Below are positions 8,775-19,811 of a DNA stretch of 64,000 nucleotides, one piece after another. Source of the DNA: Schizochytrium sp. CCTCC M209059 (Eukaryota; Sar; Bigyra; Thraustochytrida; Thraustochytriidae). A model generated the notes under the pieces. The model saw nothing but the letters and a program-made list of their open reading frames with translations. It was not told the origin of the DNA and did not search any database. Position 1 is the first letter of the stretch. Each line of letters starts with the position of its first letter. The translations under genes and the position numbers were made by a program. The stretch spans positions 903,715 to 967,714 of the forward strand of contig KN805370.1 of the NCBI GenBank assembly GCA_000818945.1, given 5' to 3'.

Positions 8775-9185
8775 TTAAGGAAATGTGTATAGGGGAAAGT
8801 GATTGTGGTTAGAAATCTCGCCCGCGACGAGCTCCCACTCGCCCTCGCACTGGCTCCGTTGGATGCACTTGTTCGTATTTACTTTGAGAACACGATCGCC
8901 ACGGCACATACACTGAATCTCGAAGGCACGCGACAAGCAACTCGAAGCATTGATGGCCAGCTCCTTTTCGACGCTTCGAACACAGACTTCAGGGCAGACC
9001 TCGGTTATGTCGGGTTTGAGTCTTCTGTTTGGGCACCTGAATCGATTGAGTTTGCGCCCCGTCGTAGCTATGTCGTCCTCGGCGGCGGCCATGGGTGCCC
9101 TAAAGGACGAAGCGAGCGTCGTTTCAAAGCAAGCCGCATAGAGAATGAAGACAATGACTGCGAGAAAGCTGCTGCGAAGCGACAT
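8775..9185 (-). CDS. Small secreted cysteine-rich protein (TIL-like)
   Basis: 136 residues. The N-terminus (MSLRSSFLAVIVFILYAACF) is a clear signal peptide. The mature part has eight cysteines spaced as in trypsin-inhibitor-like (TIL) domains: RCPNRR, EVCPEVCVRS, SSCLSR, IQCMCRGDRV, NKCIQRSQCEG. The closing CxC...KC...C pattern is the strongest hint, but a classical TIL domain has ten cysteines, so this is a truncated or divergent version if it belongs to that family. The likely role is an extracellular protease inhibitor or surface peptide. No introns are needed. The TTGC-rich array at 9321-9424 lies about 135 bp upstream of its start. Confidence 0.65.
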   Translation of the reverse strand: MSLRSSFLAVIVFILYAACFETTLASSFRAPMAAAEDDIATTGRKLNRFRCPNRRLKPDITEVCPEVCVRSVEKELAINASSCLSRAFEIQCMCRGDRVLKVNTNKCIQRSQCEGEWELVAGEISNHNHFPLYTFP

Positions 9186-9320
9186 GCTTGCTGTGGCAAC
9201 TGCTTTACTTTGTAAAAAGCGCGTCTACTTCCTTTGCAGGTGACAATAGTGTCGTGCGGTCAAGCAAGATCTGCAGAGTCGTGTCTCGTCTCGCAGTTTT
9301 CGATATGCAGAAAGGAACTC

Positions 9321-9394
9321 GCTTGCTTGCTTGTCTGCTTGTTTGCTTGCTTGTTTGCTTGCTTGTTTGCTTGTTTGCTTGCTTGTTTGCTTGT

Positions 9395-9424
<30 letters not shown>
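9321..9424. repeat. GCTT/GTTT tetranucleotide array
   Basis: About 26 tetramers of (GCTT) with interspersed (GTTT) units, for example gcttgtttgcttgc. The higher-order pattern gcttgtttgctt (12 bp) repeats, so the array shows a second level of periodicity. It lies between the secreted protein gene (-) and the proteasome gene (+). Confidence 0.93.
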
Positions 9425-9425
<1 letters not shown>

Positions 9426-10277
9426 GGGGACGGACGCGCATCCGCGCCGCCAAAAAAGCAACAGATCCGTTTCGAACCCTGGAACACCTTGCTTAGCTTA
9501 GAGACCTGCGATGAAATCTGATTGTTCTATGGAAGGGCGTATACACAGCTAGACAAAGAGACAGGGAGACAAAGAGACTGACAGACACAGCGGCGACCTT
9601 GCCGCGCCGAGCCTGCTCCCGAGACACTTTGATCAATGCGTTAGCCAGGCGCTCGCCGGAGCACCCGCGCAAGCAAAACAAACCTCTTCCCCCCCCTTAC
9701 ACAGACACACACACACACACGCACGAAGTCACAGTCAGTCCACACCAAAAGCATGTGAATTTGACGACGAAGAATCTCCATTATGCGCAAGGGCTAGTAG
9801 CAGATCGAAGTCCAAGCAAAGACGACCTCGATGGCCGCAGCCGCCACTGCGCCCGAGCGCATTCGCCGCCATCATAGTCTGGGCTTGCGAGCTCTTCGTA
9901 CACTATACAGAACAAGGCCATTGCATTTTTAAAGGGGGGGGTAGGGTGAGTATTTTGTGGGAATAAAATATAGATGGTAGACTGGCCTGTGCACCGCAAA
10001 AGGCCTTCAAAGGTGCAGACTGCCCCCTTCGCGACGAAGCTTCGATCGGCGCCCTTTCAAGCAAGAGAGAGGATCGATCGATCGATCCTCAAGCAACGTC
10101 GCGGCAGATCACCAGCGAGCGCGTTAGCGACGAGGAGCGCGCAAGGAGAGGCGCAGAGGCAGGAAGAGGCGAGGGGACAGGGCGCGCGGGGCGAGCGGCG
10201 AGTCCGCAGCAGCTGTGCAAAGGTCGCGCTGCGTTGCGCGAAGGGAGCGAGTCGAGTCGGCCAGGCGAAAGGCAACG
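9425..10277. promoter_or_regulatory. Upstream region of the proteasome beta5 gene
   Basis: About 850 bp without a supported gene. It contains a short CA repeat (about 9708-9722), a G run (about 9931-9941), an AT-rich patch (gaataaaatatagatgg, about 9961), and a perfect 22-bp palindrome at 10069-10090 about 190 bp before the start codon. The segment 10090-10277 is very GC-rich and probably the 5' UTR. Confidence 0.45.
10069..10090. promoter_or_regulatory. 22-bp perfect palindrome built on GATC repeats
   Basis: The sequence gaggatcgatcgatcgatcc plus tc is its own reverse complement. It sits about 190 bp upstream of the proteasome beta5 ATG. A related ggatcgatcgatc is found about 320 bp upstream of the VPS13-like start (32320-32332). 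It could be a binding site or merely a simple repeat. Confidence 0.4.
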
Positions 10278-11132
10278 ATGGACCTCTTGCAGGCGCCCCC
10301 TCGCGGGCTTTTCCGCGAGTCGCACGGCGCGAGCGCGACGCGCGTGGACATGGCGAGCGCCGCGGGCGTGGGCCATGATCAGATGATGTTTGAACTTCCC
10401 GGCGTGCAGCATCCGGCAGAGTTCGTGTCGCAGAACTTTAGTCCCGGCACCTACGAAGACAACGGCAAGCGGCTCAAGTTTTCCAAGGGTACAACCACGC
10501 TCGCGTTCATCTTCAAGGGCGGTGTGATCGTCTCGGTGGACTCACGTGCCTCGCAGGGCTCCTACATCGGCTCGCAAACTGTCAAGAAGGTCATTGAGAT
10601 CAACCCGTATCTCTTGGGTACCATGGCCGGCGGTGCCGCAGACTGTCTGTTTTGGGAGCGCAACCTCGGCATGCAGTGCCGCATGTTCGAGCTGCGCAAC
10701 AAGGAGCGTATTTCCGTTGCGGCGGCCTCGAAGCTTTTGGCCAACACCATGAACTACTACAAGGGCATGGGTCTGTCCATGGGTACGATGATTACCGGCT
10801 GGGACAAGCGTGGGCCCCAGCTCTTTTACGTCGACAACGATGGCACGCGGCTCAAGGCTGATGGCGACAAGCCCTTTTTTTGCGTCGGTTCCGGTGGCAC
10901 TTACGCCTACGGTGTGCTCGACTCTTCGTACTCTTTTGACCTTTCGGATGAGGAGGCTATCGAACTCGGCAAGCGCGCCATCTACCACGCCACGTACCGC
11001 GATGCTTACTCTGGTGGTGTCAACAACGTTTACTTGGTCAAGGAGACCGGCTGGACCCACGTCTTTTCTGGCGACACCTACCACCATCACGACAAGTACT
11101 CTGCGGAGCGCGAGGCTGCCGCCAACCCATAA
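10278..11132 (+). CDS. PSMB5: 20S proteasome subunit beta type-5
   Basis: The chymotrypsin-like catalytic subunit of the 20S core, 284 residues. A 71-residue propeptide ends at Gly71, and the mature enzyme begins at Thr72 (KG|TTTLAFIFKGG). In mature numbering Thr1, Asp17, Arg19, Lys33 and Met45 are all present (VSVDSRASQG; TVKKVIEINPYLLGTMAGGA), as expected of an active beta5. Other family blocks are RNKERISVAAASKLL, GLSMGTMITGWDKRG and HATYRDAYSGG. The chosen ATG lies after a GC-rich leader. The propeptide is rich in small residues and carries a conserved-looking FELPGVQHPAEFV segment. No introns. Codon use is strongly C/G-ending, consistent with high expression. Confidence 0.97.
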   Translation: MDLLQAPPRGLFRESHGASATRVDMASAAGVGHDQMMFELPGVQHPAEFVSQNFSPGTYEDNGKRLKFSKGTTTLAFIFKGGVIVSVDSRASQGSYIGSQTVKKVIEINPYLLGTMAGGAADCLFWERNLGMQCRMFELRNKERISVAAASKLLANTMNYYKGMGLSMGTMITGWDKRGPQLFYVDNDGTRLKADGDKPFFCVGSGGTYAYGVLDSSYSFDLSDEEAIELGKRAIYHATYRDAYSGGVNNVYLVKETGWTHVFSGDTYHHHDKYSAEREAAANP

Positions 11133-12826
11133 ATTTTACATTGTACCGTGCCCTAAGCCTTTTTCTTTTCTACATGCATTTTTTTGGACGCGTGTCGGCT
11201 CAGATGGATTATCTTGTTGGTTTTATTCCCTTCCTTTCCCCATATCTACCGCAAATACTGGTCATGTGTGAAACGGACGCACGTAGCAAGCGCGTGCGTT
11301 CGTCATGGCACCTCTTGTCATTCTTTTCATTTTATTTTTTTCCGCATTCTGATCTGCGACACGACAAGGCAGGCGTGCTGGTACAATGTGATTGAATCAC
11401 GTGCTTGTACGACATGCTTGCGCAACGTGCTTGCACAACTTTGGCCTCGCTCCCACTGCTGTCAGCACGCAGAACCGCCGAGGTCAGTCCAGTCCAGCCG
11501 ACACGAGAACCCGGGGATGCTTACGGCACTTACCGCCGCGCTAAAGGCCTTTCTTCGCCTTCGCCTTCGCCTTCGCCTGCGTCTGCGCAAGCTCGTCGAG
11601 CACGCGAGAATGGAAATGCGAATGGAGTGGAATGGAATGGAATGAATTGGAATGAATTGATGCCACTTGCAAAGAAATCGTTCCACGCAGACGTCCCGCC
11701 TCCGGGGCCGAGAGGAAAGCGACAGAGGAGGGGCTTGGCGGCGGCCGCCCGCGGCGCCGTCTCCCGGGCAGCGGCCAGGATGCTCGCCGCGCGCCGCAGG
11801 TCAACTAGTTGCCTGACCTCATCCATCTCGGCTGCTTCGCGCTGTCGTAGCTTCTTGCGCACATTTAATCATCGATCAATCAATCAATCAACTCAATCAA
11901 TCAATCGATCGATCGATCCCCGCCCACCGCGGCGCCGCCCCTTGCGCAGCCGCGCGCCGCGCCCGCATCGACGCCAGCCCCCTTCGCTGCCTCGGCCCTG
12001 GGGCTCTCCTCTCTGCGTGTCTCCGTGCCTCTCCCTCCCTCCCTTTCTCAAGCCCGGCCGCCCCCGCGCGCCAGGACGGCCCGGGGAGCAGACTGCCTGG
12101 AAAAGACCCCGGTCGCCGCACGCCTAGGACGGACCTAGTACCTCCTACGCTGGCGGCGGCTCCCCGCGGCCCCCGCGGGCGGTGGAGACACGCGCGAACA
12201 GACCCGGGTTCGAAGAGTCCCGCCGTACCGCATGTGGGAGCCACGACGCGGCTGTGTGGCATTCTAGACCCGGACTCCGGACCATGTAAACTGTTTTTGC
12301 ACGAGTGAAGAACCGTGGTCTGGTGCGGGAAGCGCGTGACGGGCACGCCGCGGCGACGGTAGTTTTTTAGCAGTTTGTTTCGTGATTAAAATTATGGCCT
12401 CTGGTCGCTTTTTCTTCTCGATGGAGAGGGAGAGAGAGAGAGAGTAAGGAATAAAGAAGGAAAGAAAGAAAGAACGAAGGAAAGAAAGAAAGAAGAATGG
12501 GGCTTGCTGATCGGTCGAGGAAAAAAGCAGACTTGCAACCTGAGGCGGGACGAGGAGACGACGTCGCGAGGCGGCGCGCCTTCGTTGGCCGCGGCGCGCC
12601 TCCCTGCAGAAAACGAGAAGGCCTTGGGCAAGTGCACAGTGCTCGTTCTTTGTTTGCAACGACGACTTTTGGGGGGCGGAAGGGGTGAAGGATTGAGGGA
12701 GGGTCGACGAAAAGAGATTCGTTCGTTGCGTTGACCTGTTCAAGCGAACGCAAAGAACTTGAGTGTTAAGCGCGCTTGCTTGCGAGCCCACTCTCGTGCG
12801 CACCATTTGCGCTCCCTCGGATCATA
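11133..12826. other. Intergenic 1.7 kb, no supported gene; several simple repeats
   Basis: It holds the 3' end of the proteasome gene, a TTCGCC-type run (about 11551-11582), a GGAAT run (about 11620-11660), an ATCA/ATCG run ending in gatcgatcgatc (about 11867-11918), a GA run (about 12424-12445) and GAAA/GGAA runs (about 12455-12495). The segment 11690-12240 is very GC-rich. Open frames here are arginine/proline-rich and look like composition artefacts. A ggttcgaa near 12209 is not part of a tRNA. Confidence 0.5.
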
Positions 12827-14999
12827 ATGAGAATCCGACAAAATGCAAGCAGAGCGGGTCAGAAGGGCGCTAACACGAGCTCGAACTTTAACGCAAACTC
12901 GAATACAAATTCGAATGCGAACGAGCACTCGAACTCCAGCTCGGGCTCGCGGCTACAGGATCTTGCGCAAATTGCGTCGCAAAATCAACAATATGCACTG
13001 ATCTCTCAAGTGTAGGTTACTTCGCACAAAAGTTGCAAATCTATTTTTAAAAGTCGACACCTGGCGTGTCGTCACGCGACATTATCCTCACTAACGTGCG
13101 CGGCTTTCTTTTTCTCCTTTTTTCTGTCCGTCAATCGATATTCACAGGCTTGCAAATGCTGGTATACAGCCTGGACCAATTTTAAGTCAAAGCGGCGGGA
13201 ACCGTGATTCCCAGCAGAGCAGCATGCCAGACATGAGTGCATTTGGACTATCGAGCAGTGGCGTTAATATACAGCATCTCACTTCGACGCTTCTGAAAGA
13301 CATGCCATCGTCTGTGGCGCAGCAATGTATCAACGCAATTCTTCAGCACGGATTTAATTCACCGCAAATAGCTCTCGCCATGCAGCAATCTGTCGACGCA
13401 TCGCAGATGCAGCAGAATAATGCTCAATTCAACCACCAAAAAAGTCAAGAAAATAAGCATTCGCAACATTTGCAAATGCAGCAACACTCCCAGCAACCCT
13501 ATCAAGGATTCCAGCTTCAGCACGCACAGAATTATGGTGCGCCGAGCTCTTCCGTCTCTGCCGCGCAAACCGTGATGCCAGCGTTTGCAGCGCAGAGCGT
13601 TGGTTCTGAGGCGGCACGTGTGTCGTCGAGCAATAGTACCACCCCCCGGTTGTCAAAAGCCTTACAATCTAGCGGGCGCAAAGTACGTGCAGGTGTTCCA
13701 CAGAGCGACTTTCGGGGCGTCAGCTGGGATCGAAGTGTGAACACCTGGCGCTGCAAGGTGAACTCCGTCCACGTGGGCTACTTTGACAGCGAAGTCGAGG
13801 CCGCTCGAGCATACGATGAGGCGACGCTGTCGCTCCACAAACCGGGATGCGGCATGCAGCTACGGCTCAACTTTCCGTTTAGTGACTACAAGGACAAACC
13901 CTCCGGATCTATCAAGTACGAAACAAAGCGAGACGGTCGTGCGAGGGGTTCTTCGAAATATAGAGGAGTTTTGTGGGACAAGGCGAGCAAGTCATGGCGC
14001 GCAAAAATTAAGCATCAAGGTCACACAAAGTACCTTGGTCTCTACCAAGACGAGGCGGCCGCAGGCCGTGCCTACGACACGGCCGCGCTCGAGCTTCGTG
14101 GTACAGCTGCAAAGCTCAACTTTCCGGATGAGCACGCGATTGACACGGCTGCAACGCTTGAGACACCAAATGTTGTTGCTCCTAATAAAGGCCGACCTTT
14201 GTCGATTACTGTGCCTGAGAGCGCCCTCAGCACGCTCGGCACGCTCGGCAAGCGCTCCCCTCGTGTTGATCTCGAAGGCGTCGCAGCAAAGTACGCCCGC
14301 GTCATGGAGCGTCACGCAAGTCGACGCGAGTCGTACCAGCAAGTCTGTCAAAAATTACAGTTTTTCGACCAACGCGTTGCTGGTGCGGCCGCTTCGGATG
14401 ATACGAAGCAGACGTTGTCTTCGTCGCATAACGACTCTGGACCGTCCGATGCTGCTATGCCGGGAACAGAAGACGGAGGGCTCTTGAATGCCGACGTCCT
14501 GAAACTCCTTATCGTCAATGCCGTGCAGATCAAAAATTCGAAGCAGACGGCCAAACCAGAATCTCGGACCGCCAAAAAAACCGTGAGTCGGGCGAGCAGA
14601 AGGCGTGGTCGAGCTAGAAACAAAAGTAGAATGGGCAAAGCGAGCGGCAACAACGAAGGATCCAGCGACAACGAGGCCGTCGCTGACGACGACGACGATG
14701 ACGACGACGATGACGCGAATGGTAGTGACAGCAGCTACAAAGATGATGACGATGACGTCGAGGAGGAGGAAGACGAAGAAGAAGACGAGGAAGACAATGG
14801 CAAGAATGATGGTAAAGTAAGAAGAAAAAAAGGCAAGACGGCACGAAACAGCAGCAAGGATAAAGTGCAACTCGACCTGGGCGTTTTTCTTGAAGACATT
14901 AAAGTCAAGGTAGAGGAAGAAGTGCGAGCTTTTCTGGAGAAGAACAAGATCGCATTTCGGGAGGAAAAGAAGAAGTCGCCGCGTCGGGCCGGCAAATAG
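12827..14999 (+). CDS. Tandem AP2-domain putative transcription factor, two exons
   Basis: Exon 1 is 12827-13011 and exon 2 is 13148-14999, with a 136-nt GT-AG intron (donor gtaggt, acceptor cacag); the phase-2 join reads SQVLANAG and gives 678 residues. Exon 1 encodes an Asn/Ser-rich stretch. A Gln-rich region follows. Two AP2/ERF DNA-binding domains lie at about 249-310 (DFRGVSWDRSVNTWRCKV) and 330-388 (SKYRGVLWDKASKSWRAKI), each with the YRGV..W and ..AA.AYD features and ending in LNF. Residues after about 530 include a run of acidic residues (around 555-590) and basic patches (KKTVSRASRRRGRARNKSR) that could be nuclear signals. Sequence-specific DNA binding is the family expectation; targets are unknown. 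AP2 domains occur in plants, apicomplexans and some stramenopiles. Confidence 0.85.
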
Positions 15000-15270
15000 C
15001 TTTGAAACAATACATTCATGAAAGATTTTTCCCCATGTTGTTTTCTTGTTTCGTTTGTTTTCGATAATTGTCGACCGTCTCTCCCACTTGTGATGTATCA
15101 TCAAAGTCTGCGCAATGCACAGCTTGCTTGACCAGAGCAAGAAAGAGAGAGAGAGAGAGAGAGAAAGCAAACGAAGAGCGAAAAATAGATGAGTATGAAG
15201 AAGGTACAGACAAGATTTTGAAGAGGCTCTCGTGTGCCGACTTGGCAAAGACCGAGAGCAGCGTGAGAAC
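15000..15270. other. Convergent 3' spacer between the AP2 gene and KRR1
   Basis: 271 bp, the 3' ends of two facing genes. It contains a GA dinucleotide run (about 15140-15163) and is otherwise unremarkable. Confidence 0.45.
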
Positions 15271-16386
15271 TTATGCCAGACGCTTGCGCTTCGTTTTTTG
15301 CGCGGACGCATCGCCCAAGGCTTTGACGCGAGAGCTGAGACCAGCAAGCTCCGCAGACTTGGAGGCACTCGAGGCATCGCCAGCGCCCGAGACGCGGCGC
15401 TGCGGCTTTGACTTCTCCTCGGGCGCCTGGAAGGCCTTGGCGCGGCGCTGGTCGCGCTCGGTGCGACGCCCCTTGCTCTGCTCGATCTTTGCCGACTGTT
15501 TCTTTTGCTTGCGCTGCGCCTCGTTGAGAAAGTACTCGCCACTCTCGAGCTGGAGATCGACCTTGCTGGGCTGCTGCGGAGGCGGAAACGGGGTGTACTC
15601 GCGCTTGCGCTTGTTCTTGGCTTGCTGTTTTTCGCTGTGCGCCGCCTTGCTCTTGACATTTCGTTTCTTGAATTGCGGGAGGAAGCGCGACCAGTCTTCG
15701 TCCTTGAGCTCAGGGTCCTTGGCGAGCTCGCGCTTAATCATGAGCGTCTTGACATTGTAGATTGGGTGCTGCACATTGGTCATGCATTCCTCGACAATCT
15801 TGCGGACCTGCTTGATGCCGCGAAAGGGCCCCATGGCGGCGACTGTGCGACCCTGCACAAGCACGTAGCATCCCGTGAGAAGCTCGATGGCCTTCAAGGT
15901 GTGGCCGTTCGCGCCGAGAAGACGTTGACGGCGCTTCACGAAACGATCCTTGTTGTGAACAAGATTACCAATCTTGATGATATCGCACTCGACGCCGTCC
16001 TGTAGAATTTTGGACGCCTGCTCCACGGGAATGGAACGCGCCAAAAGCTTAATCATATCGCGCGCCTTGACGATCACGTACGGGTCGCTCGTCTTGCGCG
16101 TCGTGCGTACAGTCATGGATCCTTCGATGAGGTTGAGCTCGCAAGCAACACCCTCCTTCTTGAGGGTTTTGGTCACGGACGGCCACACCTCGCGCAGGTA
16201 TTTTTCCCGGTACGCGGGGAAGAGCGTGGCAAACGATGACTCTTCGAGCATAGGACCGGCCATGTCCTCAGTCTTCCACTCCTCTATTTTCCAATGGTCA
16301 ATGTCCTCCGAGTCCCACGGCTTGTCGCGCCGGTACCTTTGCTTCTTGGGCACCTCGGGCGTGCCGCTCTCGTTCTGGGACGCCAT
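15271..16386 (-). CDS. KRR1: KRR1, small-subunit processome component (KH domain)
   Basis: A nucleolar protein needed for 40S ribosome assembly, 371 residues. Family blocks are visible in order: N-terminal KPWDSEDIDHWKIEEWK, FATLFPAYREKYLREVWP, GSMTVRTTRKTSDPYVIVKA (first KH-like fold), DIIKIGNLVHNKDRFVKRRQ, RLLGANGHTLKAIELLTGCY (GxxG-type KH loop), GPFRGIKQVRKIVEECM, NVQHPIYNVKTLMIKRELAK, and the FLPQFKKRNVK segment. The C-terminal third is Lys/Arg-rich, as in KRR1 of other eukaryotes. No introns. The start codon is the first Met and is followed directly by the conserved N-terminal block. The call is very secure. Confidence 0.96.
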   Translation of the reverse strand: MASQNESGTPEVPKKQRYRRDKPWDSEDIDHWKIEEWKTEDMAGPMLEESSFATLFPAYREKYLREVWPSVTKTLKKEGVACELNLIEGSMTVRTTRKTSDPYVIVKARDMIKLLARSIPVEQASKILQDGVECDIIKIGNLVHNKDRFVKRRQRLLGANGHTLKAIELLTGCYVLVQGRTVAAMGPFRGIKQVRKIVEECMTNVQHPIYNVKTLMIKRELAKDPELKDEDWSRFLPQFKKRNVKSKAAHSEKQQAKNKRKREYTPFPPPQQPSKVDLQLESGEYFLNEAQRKQKKQSAKIEQSKGRRTERDQRRAKAFQAPEEKSKPQRRVSGAGDASSASKSAELAGLSSRVKALGDASAQKTKRKRLA

Positions 16387-17819
16387 TGCGCCGCCTGTCT
16401 AGTATTCTCTTGCTCAACCGCGTGCGTCCGAAGTCGCGCTTGGCGAAGTGCCAGCAGGCCCCGCGAGTATAGATGCTCGCGCTCTTCTACAGCTCTTGCT
16501 CGCGTCGCAAAGGCGTCCGCGATCTACGCGCGAGCCAAGGGGAGCGAGAATGTTTGTCTGGTGGCCTGTCTGCCTCGCCGCCGACCACTCGCTCCAGTCA
16601 CACCGAGGTTGCGCAACCCTTTTTTCCACAACGCTTTTTCACTTAGGCCTAGGCCGCGACTGTTTGTCAAGGTGTTTTTTTTGTTTTTTTCATTTTTCCA
16701 GAACAACGAAGAATTGGCCCCGCTGGCAGAGGACACTGGCCATGGTGGCTGACGTTGTGCGGGAGAAAAGTCTGGCTGTGCGAACGATGACACCTTATCA
16801 CTAGCTGTAAACAAAATCTTAACAATCTTTCGTAGCCTCTCAAGGTATTTATTATCTTGCGCAAGCATCATCAAGAACTGATTTCCCACCCAGTAGGTAG
16901 CGCTCTCGCTTGCCATGGTTGTGTTACACATTCCCGAGTGTCCTTGACCGGTAAACGAGCTGATTGATATCAAAGCCGGTCATGCTCAAAGGCTTGAAGA
17001 GCTTCGATTGGTTCTCTCTCTCCGATTGCCCTACTTTAGCCGAATGTACCGACTCTTTCCGAGGGCTGAAAACCACGCAGACCGATGTAGGTTAGTTCTG
17101 CATCCTTCTCGAAGCTTCGCAGTCAGATCAAACCTCAATGGCTTGAAAGGACAGCTTTGAGCTCTTGGCGGGTTCATTTCTTTGAGCTTCCTATCTGTAT
17201 TCTCTGCCGTAGTTCGTTCGCTTCGGCGACTTGGCCGCACGAAGTGCTGATGTTCCACCATTTCTGGGTGGTGGCGGCCTTACATGACGGACGCAGCGTC
17301 CTCCGCCTACGCTGCCCAGCTTTCTATCTGGATGCGGAAGTCAATTCTATTTCTCATCAACGAGCTTGCGCACATTGGAGGATAAATGTTTGTCTCTCAT
17401 GCACTTTGAAGATGGGGCTGCTGCGTGCTTGCTACCTTCCGCAGGGTGTCGAGACTGGGGCTTTTGTTGCCTTGATATAGGCCTAGCTTTCAGATTTGGC
17501 CCTCCCTGCACATTTCTCTGCTGGCCGCAGCTGGTTGCATGCTGCTAGCTGCAAGCTACTAGCTGCAAATTGGCTGGTGGACTGGCTGGCATGCTGGCTG
17601 GCCGACATCGTCCCCAAAATCTTTTCAAGTTCATCGAGTATTAGGCCTACGTACTAGGCCTACGAGGCAGACAGACATCATTGGCAGATGCAATTATCAA
17701 AGGTGCAGCAGAAGCAGCAGAAGTCCTACCAAGCGAGTTGAAAACTCGAACAAGCAAAGCATAGTTGTCTACGTCCACATCGACCCGGGCGGGACCTTGA
17801 GGACTTTCTTTCCTTTCGT

Positions 17820-17820
17820 A

Positions 17821-17866
<46 letters not shown>
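17820..17866. repeat. AAGC tetranucleotide array, about 11 copies
   Basis: A run of aagcaagc units, ending at caacacatt. It belongs to the same GC-plus-purines class as the other arrays in this window. Confidence 0.92.
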
Positions 17867-18489
17867 CACATTAGGCTACGAACGATGCATTCCCGTGCAC
17901 GACGCGCCCTCATTCAGCCCGGCTGCAAAAATGTGTCAGCCTCAAACGAAGTGCGCCAGGCAGGTCATGCTAGATGATGCCAGGCTTGACCTCTTGTCTG
18001 TCGCGCAGACTGCTGCCGTCGCGCGTACGCCACTCGCGGCGGCCTCCCCGCCGTCCCCGGACCGGCGGCGGGGCCGCCGCGTATGCCACCTCTGCCTGCC
18101 CACTCACAAAACGAACGTCGGCCGGTCTCGCGCCTCGCCGCGCCGCGCCTCGCCTCGCCTCGCCGCGCCGCGCGGCGCCCTGCGCGGGACGGACGCTTCG
18201 CGGCTTTCGCGGCTTCGCGGCTTCGCGGCGCCCGCGCGCGGTGACGAGGGCCTCGCCGCGGCGCGTCGCGGCGGCGCGCGTCGCGTCACCGCGGCGGCCC
18301 AAGTTCCAAGGCGGCCCACGTGCGCCGAGTCCGCTCCGGCGTCCGGAAGATAGGCGCAAGCAGGCAAGCAGGCAAGCAGGCAAGCAAGCAAGCCTAGTTT
18401 ACTAACAACACCGTGCACGTCGAACAACTTTGGAATGACAAAACCGGCCTGTGCTGCCAGCAGCGAGGCTCGCAGACAGAGGAAGCCCG

Positions 18490-18522
18490 CCTCGCCTCGC
18501 CTCGCCTCGCCTCGCCTCGCCT
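18490..18522. repeat. CTCGC pentanucleotide array, about 6 copies
   Basis: Six CTCGC units (GCGAG on the minus strand), followed by a degenerate extension ctcaacgcctcgcctcgcgc. A looser, diverged set of the same unit occurs at about 18135-18165. Confidence 0.88.
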
Positions 18523-18688
18523 CAACGCCTCGCCTCGCGCGCGGCTTCCGTCATGCGGGCGCGAGGCGGCGCGTCGAAGGAGGTCTGCTGCTGCGCTGCT
18601 GCTGCTAGGATTCGGATCCTGGGTGGACGCTGTTTTCGAATTCGAAACCAGGGATTCAAAAAGCGCAGGATGGGACGCGCCGGGACGC

Positions 18689-18718
18689 AGAGCAGAGCAG
18701 AGCAGAGCAGAGCAGAGC
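18689..18718. repeat. AGAGC pentanucleotide array, about 6 copies
   Basis: A short array of AGAGC ending in caaag. It uses the same unit as part of the mixed array at 31581-31688. Confidence 0.88.
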
Positions 18719-19734
18719 AAAGAAGGAGGCGCGGCGCAGCGCAGAGGGCGCACGTGCACGCGCTGCGCCTCGACCTGCGAGCGCGCGATGGATGCGATGC
18801 GTTGCGATGCTGCGGCTGCGCGGCGGGCTGGGCGTCAGGCGCGTCCTCGAGGCCTGCGTGCAGGAGGGGAGCGAGTGACCCGCAGGACGGCGAACATGAG
18901 GAGGAGGAGGAGATGAAGATGAAGATGAGATGCGCTGAGACGAGATGGCGCTGCTGCGCCAGAGCGACAGAGCTCGTCAGCTGGCGAGCGAGCGAGCGAG
19001 CGAGCGGGCTGCTGGGCGGGCGTCCGGAGCTGCCGCCGCCCGCCGAGGGAGCAGCAGAGCGGCCGCGGGCTGCCGGCCTCTGAGCACGCACTCGACATGT
19101 CACGAGACGGCACGAGCGCGCACGCACACGCCCGCCAGACCAGCGCTCGCTCACAGGCTCCGCAGACAGTGCGGCGCGTCGCTGGAACAGGAGAGAACAC
19201 CGGCTGGCCGCAGAGAACGCGAGGCGCGTCACAAGGTGGCATCCGCACCGGACCCGGGGCCGCTCGCTGCTCCGCACGCGGCGCGCGGCGCGGGGTCCGG
19301 TGCGCAGAGGGGGAGGGAACGGGCAGCACAATTTTCAATTCGCGATGACTCGTGTCGCGCGTCTGGAGCCGCGGAGCGCGCGCGGCCTGCTCCTGCTGGC
19401 TTTCGCTCGCTTGCTCCGCCTGCCTGCCTCTGCCTGCCTGCCTGCCTGCCTTGCTCCTGCCGCCGCCGCCGCCGGCCCCGGCCAGCCATCCAGGCGGCCG
19501 GCCGGCTGCAGCGCCGCGACGGCGCAGTGCTGGCCGAGGCGCGGCGAGTCAGAGCGCGCGCAAGTGGACAAAGGCGGCGCGGGACCCGTATAAGTCTGTG
19601 GGAGCAAGTGAAAGAACTGGGCACGCATTGCATGGCAAGGCGCTGCTGCATTCGGCGCCTTGTGTTGCATGCATGCATGCCCTTGCACTTTTGACCCCGC
19701 TCTTCCTCTTTTCTCTCTCTGCTTCTTGCTTGCT

Positions 19735-19768
19735 TCCTTCCTTCCTTCCTCCCTTCCTTCCTTCCTTC

Positions 19769-19810
<42 letters not shown>

Positions 19811-19811
19811 C
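19735..19811. repeat. TTCC then TTTC tetranucleotide tract
   Basis: Roughly ten TTCC units pass into roughly nine TTTC units, giving a 75-bp pyrimidine tract on the + strand about 725-800 bp upstream of the glycerol-3-phosphate dehydrogenase ATG. Such a homopurine/homopyrimidine tract could form triplex (H-)DNA; that is inference. Confidence 0.9.

Noticed and set aside
9460..9500. Second tRNA-like sequence (minus strand ggttcgaaa)
   Set aside because: The T-stem bases do not pair and no cloverleaf is possible.
12145..12240. tRNA-like ggttcgaa
   Set aside because: The bases flanking the TTCGA loop do not pair into a five-bp T stem, and no acceptor, D or anticodon arms can be drawn.
16524..17480. 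Minor frames at 16524-16973 (-) and 17157-17480 (+)
   Set aside because: They have no recognisable motif, overlap each other's composition, and include poly-A/T-derived Lys and Phe runs. Too weak to call.
17647..17913. Minus-strand frame with VDVDVDNYALLVRVFNSL
   Set aside because: It runs through the AAGC array (LLACLLAC) and no start or splice context supports it. It may be chance.
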